Part shown: piece by piece, positions 25,901 through 32,058 of the stretch | Layout: each line of letters opens with the position of its first letter | Numbering within the stretch: the first letter of the stretch is position 1 | From: Bacteroidota bacterium | GTDB taxonomy: Bacteria; Bacteroidota; Bacteroidia; Chitinophagales; Chitinophagaceae | Length of the DNA stretch: 64,000 bases | Assembly (NCBI GenBank): GCA_016868815.1 | Contig: VGFQ01000002.1 | Coordinates: 186,001-250,000, forward strand | Direction: 5' to 3' | Program-made: the position numbers and the translations under genes | Notes under the pieces: model-generated | Database searches by the model: none | What the model saw: only the letters and a program-made list of their open reading frames with translations | Told to the model about the DNA's origin: nothing

Positions 25901-27789
25901 TCGCGTGTATCTTGGACGATGAGCAGCAGTTGGTCCCCTGGGGTGGGATCGGTGAGCTCTGTGTCAGCAGCCCGGGTATTACAAACGGCTATCATCACAA
26001 CCCTTCGCTCAGCCAGGAGCGCTTCATCCCTAATCCCTTTCATACAGACTCCCTACTGTATCGAACAGGTGACCTTGCCTGTTGGGACAGGGATGGTAAT
26101 CTCTTTTATCACGGCAGGATGGACGGTCAGGTTAAGATCCATGGATTTCGGGTAGAGACGGCAGAGGTAGCCAGCGCCCTGGAAGCCATCCACGGCATTT
26201 TGCAGGCCACGGTCATGTATCGGGCTGGCACGGGGCCCGAAGCAGGCCTGATTGCTTTTTTGGTGACCGTCGATATTTTTTCCCTGGATGAGACCATGCT
26301 TCGATATCGGCTGGCCATGCATTTGCCGGGCCATATGCTTCCGGTCAGGTTTCACCGGATGTATAACATTCCTCTGAATCACAACGGGAAAGTCGATAAG
26401 TCGGTCCTGCAGGCCCTCGACGATCTCTATTTGCTCAAGAGGTCGGAACAAGCTGCTCTGGGGCCCGACAGCCATGGCGAGACAGCCACAGAAAAAAGGC
26501 TCTCTGAGATTTGGAGAGATGTCTTGGGGATAGATGCCTTTAGCCGGGAGGATAGCTTTTTCTCTATAGGTGGCAGTTCGCTGCAGATGATACGACTCAT
26601 CGATATGATAGAGGCAGCGTGGGGGGTAGCGATAGACCCTTCCAGCGTATACATCCATCCAACGTTGCGCTCCATGTCCCGCCTGCTGGATGAGCAGCTG
26701 CCCGATCAGCCGACCTCAGCGGTCACTGATCCCATCATGCCGGTCATTGCGTGGGATGCAGGGAAAGGCCGCCATGTCTTCGCACTGGTTGGTGGGGCTG
26801 GCAGCATGGAGGAGTTCACCAAGTACCATCGCATCGGGCAACTTTTAGGCGATGGCTGGCGGGTTCACATTTTGCCTGACCCTGATACCTCCAGGGGGTA
26901 TTTTCCGAGGGCCGATGTCGCTTCACTGGCTGCCATGTATGCAGATATTGTACGGCCATATGCCCACCGTGAGAAGATATGGCTTTTGGGGGATTGTATC
27001 GGTGGAATTGATGCGTTTGCAGTTGCCTGTGCATTGCAATCTCATGGCATCTCGAATCTCGGACTCATCATCATGGATGTATCAGCCCCTGCTGCCATCG
27101 ACCTACCAGCTCCCAAAGGCCAGGCTGCGAAGCTCATATTTACAGGATTGCCAGAGGATTCAGGCCCTTTGAAAGAATGGATATATCGCCTGTATTTTTC
27201 GATGGCGTCGAAAAGACTTCTTAGGGAATGGTTTTACATCGCTCCCCAAAGCAAGCTTCAGGTGTTCCGGATGGCAGTCGCCCTGGACCTATTCGACCCG
27301 CTGAACTACATCCAAAGGTTTCCCGAGGCCGGCCCTCAAGCGGAGGATGCTTTTGATCATTACCTTTCTCAGGGGTGGCGGGTCGGTGCATGGCCTTCCC
27401 TTACCTTCAACGCCTATCGGTATAAAAAGGTAATGCGGTCTTTCAGGCCTGGCGAGGAAGAGCCTATATTACATGCTTTGTTTACTGGGTTATGTTCTAG
27501 AAGGGTACGGCAGAAAATCCTATCTGTCAGTCGACAGAGTACATATCATGCAGACCTGATGGTGGCACGTACCTACCTAAGGCTTGAACAGTACAAGCCC
27601 AGCAAGTTAAATGGCGACCTGCATCTGGTGATGTCCAGCCAGATCTATCAACGTGGGTCAGACTTGGGATGGTCTCGGTATGTAAGCGGGCATGTTTACC
27701 GTCATCGTGTCGAAGGAGACCATCGTTCCTACCTTCGGGAATGGCTGGGGACGACCGCGGCAACCCTCAGAGCCATTCTACAGTCCTAG
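16987..27789 (+). CDS. trimodular non-ribosomal peptide synthetase, C-A-T-C-A-T-C-A-T-TE
   Basis: This single 3,600-residue synthetase has ten domains. C1 spans about 89-530 (HHIQSDG, His222). A1 is about 556-1045 (FTSGSTGTPKG near 704). T1 is about 1060-1135 (LGGHSL, Ser1099). C2 has HHALVDE (His1288). A2 has TSGSTGKPKG at 1759. T2 carries Ser2154. C3 has HHALTDE (His2338). A3 has TSGSTGHPKG at 2808. T3 has IGGSSLQ (Ser3198). The TE runs from about 3250 to 3600. Every A domain keeps its A10 lysine (QGKTD, HGKTN, NGKVD). Starting with a C domain suggests acylation of the first residue or an upstream partner elsewhere. No epimerase, methyltransferase or MbtH partner was seen. Residues 1-88 match nothing I know and the start is uncertain (Met25 and Met48 are alternatives). 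The product is probably a tripeptide-based lipopeptide, by inference only. Confidence 0.95.
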   Translation: MSAHRMRVASRCTKDISRTLFVSLMKKGFLELDGWQKSASRLLQDGLMGSVGASKKKSSTQRNRNVSYRPLAAKGHRKGQAKVLEQKQRYPATLSQQAYWYAYQSNPNDASNHTHICAQIEGDLVYSVLHAAFQRLVNLQAALRTRFEESDGTLWQYLGAEDDFQLEVIDGSHMACAQTATNVHCILEEYLCRPFELERQHPIRALLLQLTAQKHILLIVIHHIQSDGMSNLQVARQLSQHYRECLHQGPLNPQPCIMDAMLWGEEELEYLQSAAAQHSIVAWKEMLSDFAPMVDWPFDHANSMASTGTVLPHVLSVRPDPSLMAMVATAFGPGVTVWNRFQLATYCMLLRYLTGCAHITIGVPIHGRRHDREKQVVGLRMKVMPLCIKVDDTTSVQEVMAIIDRTSKQAYRHHQFPLGKVFEITGKGKNSFSSRPYHSLLNQKEEAAHHIDLPDIRCTPYRIFRQGVKADIVISLSTRLLPETEMAAPLELQYDPSVFSDVEISRMVDRWLHIQQQSARHTTLPFRSFNCLLPGEWPQLELLSGSCVKIEYPIGTLHEFFLQQAIRTPSASALISKDGCLSYGQLDAYASTITDLLFEQGHVEGMAVAVIGGRTTHLVAALLGVLQSGSPFVPIDAALPAERIALLLRQVDVHLCLVDPTAGLNLTCQGVKMIPIPAFPPSTVPVSKDIRRTVPLESPAYILFTSGSTGTPKGAMVSHHAITNRLHSMIGVLGFGPTDRSLFRSSPSFDVSLPEIFLPLFTGGSVVMPTTADAPFPEELSPLIAKFGITYLHLVPSALRAFLDHPVSSAANNSLRVIWSGGEALTRELVRRCRSSWRARLIHGYGPTEAAVGVTYYDCTDDSEATMPNPPIGRPVPNVSVWVMDDAARPLAPGMRGEIWIGGVQTGLGYVNDAVLTASKFLCHPLGSGADVRLYRTGDLGRFRPDGNLECLGRIDDQVKILGHRVEPAEVESVLYECVGVRTAQVLSEIDDAGIQRLRAWVHGEHLEEPKLYARLSRCLPPYMLPVRIHVLDQWPLTLQGKTDRKQLWAQSAADQDKVEHGLPLSTATEHWLADLWSELLRIPIQRRDVDFFRLGGHSLLALRMMGRIRQELEINLTLMECYAAPTLDGLAARLDVLKYAAPCPVAIEYVLPEQCHQPAPMSTGQKRMWMLQQLLVQPAAYHVTRIFSIPSTHTSTDLKSVLQTMGQRHGILRTRLWQDGEQLWQQEIPFEEWQLDWKEISAASEDDLCSFMLQERILPFELSTRSGWRARWMHASGQDPQLLIVFHHALVDEWSMNLFHSEFSLLVAGTNPTDLPRLTFRYIDFARWQQQALTPGRKETLEEYWQQRFDQMGDTAQLLSDGHLGLSGPGYSGVVTCNLDHLQECMKDCSRRLGVSGFSSWMAVWQILIARLSADREVLVAIPVSERTQPEWLSILGLCLNTLPIRASVMPEDTFSTFCRDSHDHLQRDLAHGQLPYEDIIRQGNMTYGIDHRGLPQAMFILHAEHEWSEEKALPNAPGTRQATFAKNPLALHLIERNGHCEASLVYDTSLFLETTAAALLHRFEAVATQVLAQPDIHIADIDILLPGEWERLLEYSGRHHVVPYPKTTLQEIFRQTAERFSGRPAVISADGSETSYADLQQQVMHIAGYLRSLGIEKEDVVAIHLQRSPALLASMLGVLKAGGAFLLLEPSLPMDRLGSMIEQARVRLVLSEEGMPSIQGFEQHTHLYGKALAEQLPWTFDECLPPDPEALAYVMFTSGSTGKPKGAMVTHQNLINRLSYSREALGFGIEDRALQKSPLSFDVCLTELLLPMFSGGVVAIPAPGCDFNLVLLADQVVSLKASYLHFVPGMLKAFLEVQGIEKVNGILKIIRCGGESLSEDLMQQCLATLDARLYQSYGPAETAVAVTLWQCLNGHGHPKPPIGRPNPNVDILLMNPQGKPVPPGMPGELWIGGAQTGYGYIHNEVETRKRFVEDPIKPDSGRRYYRSGDLAQFLPDGNLLFLGRIDDQVKVRGVRIELGDVSSALLRCTFVQDAVVLSEPDGQGSQRLRAWVTVSEHADGSEITLRSALLQLLPTYMAPFRIHVVDKIPLTPHGKTNHRALKALAAVDAEEDIARLPLTTPTEIALAGIWSDLLNKDVRHRDADFFRLGGHSLLALKMSGSVTLIWGVELQLLDIYAQTKLFALAAHIDAEALCGNAESRTIKVRSKSIAPMSFVQRRLWLLHHFMTSPSAHHVIRLLRIPNDLDSFIVRKTLRLLGLRHGILRTRLFEQDGSFWQEELPVEGWSLPWKEWTPEMGMPSDLLQVEREVPFDLSKGTLWRALWLKEGGDQKLFLVFHHALTDEWSMGLFIREFWLLVKGRAHPDDLPPILAGYADYANWQHQALMGGARQRMEEFWRKRMQGVENAARIIPDFFVGEANLAWQARVQQVLTPELSMSVSSLARDYSVSPFLLLLGVWNLLLARMSSNRDILIGTPVSQRHRPEWQRMMGLCTSIIPIRLQVCTQLSFKEHIGRLKEEMEQSLAHAALPFSDISAMASSGGSEPLYPILQMLFLCVGIDGCKEDREGLLDTSEIARYASGDFQIVTDLGADSWKISLLYDKARFEAGRMSSWLARYVELISVACRQPLVSMDALDWLGGEEKLRLLNMGMGASHPLPRHATIDVLFDAMARQHPSSLAVEHAGYRYSYREIYTLSQAWAAHFVFKLGLQPGEVVALLLPSGIEHIVLLLAVWKSGGVVVPVDPALPAERIRYMLTDSGCRYVLAEVQHRQHLLDANIWVDASLHPIGTGSSLPTLQMHAEAPAYLMYTSGSTGHPKGIFNTHQGFVNTLLSVSRILEMRSADRVAQFSTPSFDVSLFEICLAFFNGAAVVIPKRKELSMLASFIEGSHISVAMLTPMVISSLSTKTIARLRALMTGGEEARPKDIERLASLTSIFNIYGTTEVCVWSSIHPVGPCWDTSRRISIGRPLDNVFACILDDEQQLVPWGGIGELCVSSPGITNGYHHNPSLSQERFIPNPFHTDSLLYRTGDLACWDRDGNLFYHGRMDGQVKIHGFRVETAEVASALEAIHGILQATVMYRAGTGPEAGLIAFLVTVDIFSLDETMLRYRLAMHLPGHMLPVRFHRMYNIPLNHNGKVDKSVLQALDDLYLLKRSEQAALGPDSHGETATEKRLSEIWRDVLGIDAFSREDSFFSIGGSSLQMIRLIDMIEAAWGVAIDPSSVYIHPTLRSMSRLLDEQLPDQPTSAVTDPIMPVIAWDAGKGRHVFALVGGAGSMEEFTKYHRIGQLLGDGWRVHILPDPDTSRGYFPRADVASLAAMYADIVRPYAHREKIWLLGDCIGGIDAFAVACALQSHGISNLGLIIMDVSAPAAIDLPAPKGQAAKLIFTGLPEDSGPLKEWIYRLYFSMASKRLLREWFYIAPQSKLQVFRMAVALDLFDPLNYIQRFPEAGPQAEDAFDHYLSQGWRVGAWPSLTFNAYRYKKVMRSFRPGEEEPILHALFTGLCSRRVRQKILSVSRQSTYHADLMVARTYLRLEQYKPSKLNGDLHLVMSSQIYQRGSDLGWSRYVSGHVYRHRVEGDHRSYLREWLGTTAATLRAILQS
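26740..27786 (+). other. NRPS thioesterase domain with Cys nucleophile and C-terminal insertion
   Basis: The domain starts with RHVFALVGGAGSMEEF. The nucleophile elbow reads LLGDCIGG, with Cys3337 in place of the usual Ser of GxSxG. An acidic candidate follows in LIIMDVSAP and a terminal histidine in EGDHRSYL (His3579), so a complete Cys/Asp/His triad can be proposed. Between them lies about 200 residues, longer than in ordinary type I thioesterases. That stretch includes FDPLNYIQRFPEA and HYLSQGWRVGAWPS (about 3436-3480), a motif-like block discussed in the findings. The domain presumably releases or cyclises the peptide. Confidence 0.8.
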
Positions 27790-27821
27790 CGGAATAGAGG
27801 TGGCTTTTATTTCGCGGATTG

Positions 27822-29033
27822 TCAGGCAACTGCTTGCTTCACCAAGTCGGCCGCTTCGCTGAGGAGGATGGCACTCTGCACCTGAAGGCCGCTTTCATCG
27901 ATGAGCCGCTTGGCCTCTGCCGCATTGGTTCCTTGCAAGCGTACGATGATCGGGATATCTATATTCCCCATGTTCCGGTAGGCCTCTATGACGCCGGAGG
28001 CCACCCGGTCGCAGCGGACAATGCCCCCAAAGATGTTGATGAGGATGGCTTTGACATTGGGATCTTTGAGGATGATCTTGAAGCCTGCCTCAACAGTCTG
28101 TGCATTCGCAGTGCCGCCCACATCTAAAAAATTGGCTGGCTCACCACCACTCAGCTTGATCATATCCATGGTGGCCATGGCGAGTCCTGCGCCATTCACC
28201 ATGCAGCCCACGTTGCCATCGAGTTTGACAAAATTCAGGTTGTACTGGCCGGCTTCCACTTCTGTGGGATCTTCCTCGCTGAGGTCGCGCATGGAGGCCA
28301 GGTCTGGGTGCTTTGTCAAAGCATTCTCATCCAGTTTCATCTTGCAGTCGACAGCGACGATCTTGTCGTCTGACGCCTTGAAGAGTGGATTGATCTCGAC
28401 CATGGCGCAGTCAAGCCCAACGTAGGCTTTATAAACATTGGTTACAAAGCGAACCATATTTTTGAATGATTCTCCGCTGAGGCCCAGGTTGAAGGCGATC
28501 TTCCTGGCCTGGAAGGGTAGCAGTCCGCCAGCGGGGTGCACCCACTCGCGGTAGATCTTTTCAGGTGTGTTATGAGCGACGTCCTCTATATTCATGCCGC
28601 CTTCTGTACTGTACATGATGACATTGCGACCTATGCCGCGATCGAGTAGGATCGATAGGTAGAACTCCTTGCGCTCGGAAGGGCCGTCGTAATACATGTC
28701 TTGGGCGACGAGTACCTTATTCACCACTTTGCCCGATGGTCCTGTCTGCAAGGTCACCAGTGTGCCTCCCAAGATCTTCTGGGTAAAGACGGTGGCTTCC
28801 TCAAGATTTTTCGCCACTTTCACGCCATTGATGCCTGTCTCCCGTACGGTTCCTTTCCCTCTGCCGCCCGCATGAATTTGGGCTTTTACGACGGCAAAGC
28901 TGCTCCCGAACTGGGTCTTGATCTGCCGATAGGCCTCTTCCGCTTCATGCACATTGCTGCAAGCAAAACCCTCCTGTACAGGCACCTGATATTTTTTGAG
29001 GAGCTCTTTGGCTTGGTATTCATGGAGATTCAT
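27822..29033 (-). CDS. sucC: succinyl-CoA ligase (ADP-forming) beta subunit
   Basis: The 403-residue protein is the beta subunit of the TCA-cycle enzyme that interconverts succinyl-CoA and succinate with substrate-level phosphorylation. It begins [19 protein letters not shown], the textbook SucC N-terminus, so I take ATG 29033 rather than the upstream ATG at 29120. The ATP-grasp domain contains [12 protein letters not shown]. The C-terminal CoA-ligase domain has [30 protein letters not shown] and [11 protein letters not shown]. It is complete. The alpha subunit gene sucD is not adjacent. It is convergent with the NRPS gene and divergent from the nucleoside phosphorylase gene. Confidence 0.97.
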   Translation of the reverse strand: MNLHEYQAKELLKKYQVPVQEGFACSNVHEAEEAYRQIKTQFGSSFAVVKAQIHAGGRGKGTVRETGINGVKVAKNLEEATVFTQKILGGTLVTLQTGPSGKVVNKVLVAQDMYYDGPSERKEFYLSILLDRGIGRNVIMYSTEGGMNIEDVAHNTPEKIYREWVHPAGGLLPFQARKIAFNLGLSGESFKNMVRFVTNVYKAYVGLDCAMVEINPLFKASDDKIVAVDCKMKLDENALTKHPDLASMRDLSEEDPTEVEAGQYNLNFVKLDGNVGCMVNGAGLAMATMDMIKLSGGEPANFLDVGGTANAQTVEAGFKIILKDPNVKAILINIFGGIVRCDRVASGVIEAYRNMGNIDIPIIVRLQGTNAAEAKRLIDESGLQVQSAILLSEAADLVKQAVA

Positions 29034-29126
29034 GGACGTGATTTGAGGCGAAATTAAGTATAGAAGGCGATACCTCCATACCTGCCAGATGTGCATCCAT
29101 CCCGAAAAGGCCTTGCACAAAGGGCA

Positions 29127-29134
29127 TATCTTTA
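29127..29134 (+). promoter_or_regulatory. candidate -7 promoter element of the PNP-porin pair
   Basis: TATCTTTA, one base from the Bacteroidota TAnnTTTG consensus, lies 21 bp before the PNP start codon. The same octamer occurs before the tRNA, ispH and the 46648 gene. Confidence 0.35.
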
Positions 29135-29155
29135 CACAAATTATACCAAACGATT

Positions 29156-29974
29156 ATGACGGCATTCGAGAAGGTCATGGCGGCAGCGGCCTACATTCGG
29201 GATCGTTCCCGCCTGCAGCCGCCCTCTGGTGTCGTGCTGGGGAGCGGCTTGGCGAATTTTCGACAGTCCATATTTATCGAAATAGAAGTACCCTACGTGG
29301 AGATTCCTCATTTTCCACATGCTACCGTACAGGGCCACGGGGGTTCTTTGATCCTTGGATATGTCGCTGGCCGTCCGATTGCTGCCCTCTCGGGCAGATT
29401 GCATTTCTATGAAGGGCACTCACCCGCTGACGTCATCTTTCCTATCCGGGTGTTGGGTGCCCTAGGCGTCCGTACATTGCTGGTTTCGAATGCGGCAGGC
29501 GGTGTCAATCCTTACTTTTCAGTGGGAGACATCATGCTTATCACAGACCATATCAGTCTGGCAACCATAAACCCCCTGATAGGTCCCAATGAGGAGGCAT
29601 TTGGTGCCCGCTTTCCAGACATGAGCGAGCCATACTCCCGAGAGTTGATCCAATTGGCGGAGGACCTAGCACCGACCCTGGGCCTGACGCTTCACAAAGG
29701 GGTCTATTTTGGGGTGACCGGCCCTACCTATGAAACGCGGGCCGAATATCGTATGATCCGGCTGCTGGGGGCAGACGCCGTGGGCATGAGCACCGTGCAG
29801 GAAACCATCGCCGCCGTCCAATTGGGGATGCGCGTTTTCGCCCTCAGCGTGATCACAGATATCGGCATTCGCGAAGAGGAAAATCTGATCACACATGAAG
29901 AAGTACTGCAGGCCGCACAGCTTGCTGAGCCACGGATGGCAGCACTCTTCACTGCGCTCATTGAACGAATTTGA
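29156..29974 (+). CDS. purine nucleoside phosphorylase (trimeric, PNP class)
   Basis: This 272-residue protein cleaves purine nucleosides with phosphate in the salvage pathway. Motifs of the trimeric PNP/MTAP family are clear: GVVLGSGLANF (phosphate loop), PHFPHATVQGHGG, GRLHFYEGH, SNAAGGVNPYFSVGDIMLITDHI and GPTYETRAEYRM with GADAVGMSTVQETIAA. The base-binding position reads VITD (Asp) where mammalian 6-oxopurine-specific PNPs have VISN/VITN (Asn243), and the preceding block has VQET where most have VPEV. Substrate preference is therefore open. The stop codon overlaps the TTG start of the porin gene (TTGA), implying coupled expression. Confidence 0.93.
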   Translation: MTAFEKVMAAAAYIRDRSRLQPPSGVVLGSGLANFRQSIFIEIEVPYVEIPHFPHATVQGHGGSLILGYVAGRPIAALSGRLHFYEGHSPADVIFPIRVLGALGVRTLLVSNAAGGVNPYFSVGDIMLITDHISLATINPLIGPNEEAFGARFPDMSEPYSRELIQLAEDLAPTLGLTLHKGVYFGVTGPTYETRAEYRMIRLLGADAVGMSTVQETIAAVQLGMRVFALSVITDIGIREEENLITHEEVLQAAQLAEPRMAALFTALIERI

Positions 29975-31989
29975 ACCGGCATTCTTTTTTCATATCAGCC
30001 ATCCTCCTCGCCTGCTGCCTGCCAGCCTTGGCGCAGGTGCCTATGCGGGGGATGCCTCGCTTTGGTGGCGGGGCCGGCGGCCGTGCCGGAGGCATGAGCG
30101 GCGATTCACTCAGTTTTGAGAAACGGGACTTCCGGCAGGATTCTGTCACCCTCATCTTCCGCTATCTGGACACTGCTCGCTTCAGTACGCCAGACACCAG
30201 TATTGACGATTTCTTCGAACGGGTGCCCGTAAAGCCCCACCTCTTACACCTCGGTAATACTGGGAATGCGACCCGGTCCATCTTGTTTTCCCCCCACTGG
30301 AAGGCAGGGTGGGACCCAGGCTTTCATGCGTTTGACCCCTTCGCATTCACGCTGGCAGAAACCCGTTTCTTTAACACGACGAAGCCCTTCACCGAGATGA
30401 CATACCTCATCGGGTCGAAGCTGGAACAGCAAGTGGGCATCTTGCACACCCAGAATATCCAGCCCGACTGGAACGCTTCGGTGCAATTTCGGCTGGTGAA
30501 TTCGCCCGGACTATACAATTCTCAGAATACCAACCATTCCAATATACGATTCAATACCTTCTACACAAGCCGCGACAAGCGGTATGGGGTCTTCCTCATC
30601 ACCATCAAGAATGGCCTGCAGTCGGCTGAGAACGGAGGCATTGAGAGCGATACCTTCATCGTCAATCAGAACCAGGCCTTCACCCGTGACCGTTTCAATA
30701 TCCCCACCCGAATGGCAGATAGTGTCTTCACGACCCGCAATTTCTTCACTGTCAAACTCAATACTGGAAACCGCTACGAGCAAAGCCGCTGGCTTTTACG
30801 GCAGCAATATGACTTTGGGAAAAAAGATTCCGTGGTCACGGATAGTTCTGTCACGCGATTCTTCCTTCCCAGGCTTCGGGCTGAGCATACCCTTCGATTC
30901 GACCGACATAGCTACCGATTCTTCGACATACAGGCAGGTAATGACAGCAGCTACTACCAGGAAAGGTATCAATTGCGGCGTGTGCCTGACACTTTGGAGT
31001 ATCAGGATACCTGGCAAGTGCTTTCAAACGATGTCTCGCTGATACAATTCCCCGACCCGCGCAACCCACTACAGTTCCTAAAGGCAGGGGCTGCCTGGGA
31101 GTCGTATCAGGCTGACTTACTCGGAAGGGACAACCGATTTCAGGCACTATCTCTTCACGGGGAGTACAGAAACCGGACCCGCAACCGGAAATGGGATATG
31201 TTGTTGTCCGGCACGTTCCACATTGCCGGCAGGTTTGCTGGCGACTATTGGGCGGATGCCCGCATCCGAACCCAACTCAGCCGCCGGATAGGATTTCTGG
31301 AGCTCGGATTTCGCAACGCCAACCGAAGCCCCTCCATGCTCTTCCAGGGGATAACATCTTTCCCGCTGCCAAAACCTCCCGGCGTCGCACGCGAGAATAA
31401 CACTGAGTTCTCTGCCACGTTCGACCTGCCATACATTCGGACCCGTCTGGCCGGCGAGTACATGCTACTATCGAACTACACTTATTTCAGCAATTTCAAC
31501 CAAGCTCGGCAGCATGCACCCCTTTTCAACATCCTCCGATTGGGGATCAACCGGGAGACACGCCTCTCCAGGCACTGGCTTTGGCGATTGGATGCCTATG
31601 TGCAGCTCGTCGCCGCAGATGCCCCGGTCAACCTACCGCTGCTGTATACCCGAAACCGGATCGCCTATGAGGGGCGTTTCTACCGAAACCTGCAGCTGGC
31701 CACCGGACTGGATATCCGGTATTGCACACCTTTTCGTTCCGACGATTATTCGCCCGTGCTGGGGCAGTTCTTTCTACAGGAGGGCCGCATCTTTTCCAAC
31801 CTGCCCGATGTGGCAGCCTACCTCAACTTCCGGATCCGAAACTTCACGGCGTTCACTCGTGTCGAAAACCTAAATAGCGCCACCTTCCGATACGGATTCG
31901 GCTTCAAGAACCCCAACTTTGCAGCACCTTCCTATCCAATGCAGGATATGATCATGAGACTCGGCATCTTCTGGATCTTCGTCAACTGA
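29971..31989 (+). CDS. putative outer-membrane porin (Porin_10-like)
   Basis: The 672-residue protein has a signal peptide (SFFISAILLACCLPALAQ), a Gly/Arg-rich linker (GGGAGGRAGG), then a long beta-barrel-like sequence of alternating aromatic and polar strands, ending in FGFKNPNFAAPSYPMQDM and the aromatic end IFWIFVN, as expected of outer-membrane barrels. It matches the Bacteroidota putative porin family I know as Porin_10, which often sits next to a PNP gene. The start appears to be TTG at 29971, overlapping the PNP stop by 4 bp; no closer ATG precedes the signal peptide. Substrate is unknown; a nucleoside-related role is suggested only by the neighbour. Confidence 0.85.
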   Translation: MNRHSFFISAILLACCLPALAQVPMRGMPRFGGGAGGRAGGMSGDSLSFEKRDFRQDSVTLIFRYLDTARFSTPDTSIDDFFERVPVKPHLLHLGNTGNATRSILFSPHWKAGWDPGFHAFDPFAFTLAETRFFNTTKPFTEMTYLIGSKLEQQVGILHTQNIQPDWNASVQFRLVNSPGLYNSQNTNHSNIRFNTFYTSRDKRYGVFLITIKNGLQSAENGGIESDTFIVNQNQAFTRDRFNIPTRMADSVFTTRNFFTVKLNTGNRYEQSRWLLRQQYDFGKKDSVVTDSSVTRFFLPRLRAEHTLRFDRHSYRFFDIQAGNDSSYYQERYQLRRVPDTLEYQDTWQVLSNDVSLIQFPDPRNPLQFLKAGAAWESYQADLLGRDNRFQALSLHGEYRNRTRNRKWDMLLSGTFHIAGRFAGDYWADARIRTQLSRRIGFLELGFRNANRSPSMLFQGITSFPLPKPPGVARENNTEFSATFDLPYIRTRLAGEYMLLSNYTYFSNFNQARQHAPLFNILRLGINRETRLSRHWLWRLDAYVQLVAADAPVNLPLLYTRNRIAYEGRFYRNLQLATGLDIRYCTPFRSDDYSPVLGQFFLQEGRIFSNLPDVAAYLNFRIRNFTAFTRVENLNSATFRYGFGFKNPNFAAPSYPMQDMIMRLGIFWIFVN

Positions 31990-32058
31990 CTATATCCGAT
32001 ACGGGGTCTTTCGCCTGTAGCGCACAAGACTGTCTTGCCTTCCAGGGCTTTGCAGCTA

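Noticed and set aside
26053-26658. 201-codon minus-strand frame within NRPS module 3
   Set aside because: Inside the A3 domain with clear adenylation motifs on the plus strand; no motif on the minus frame.
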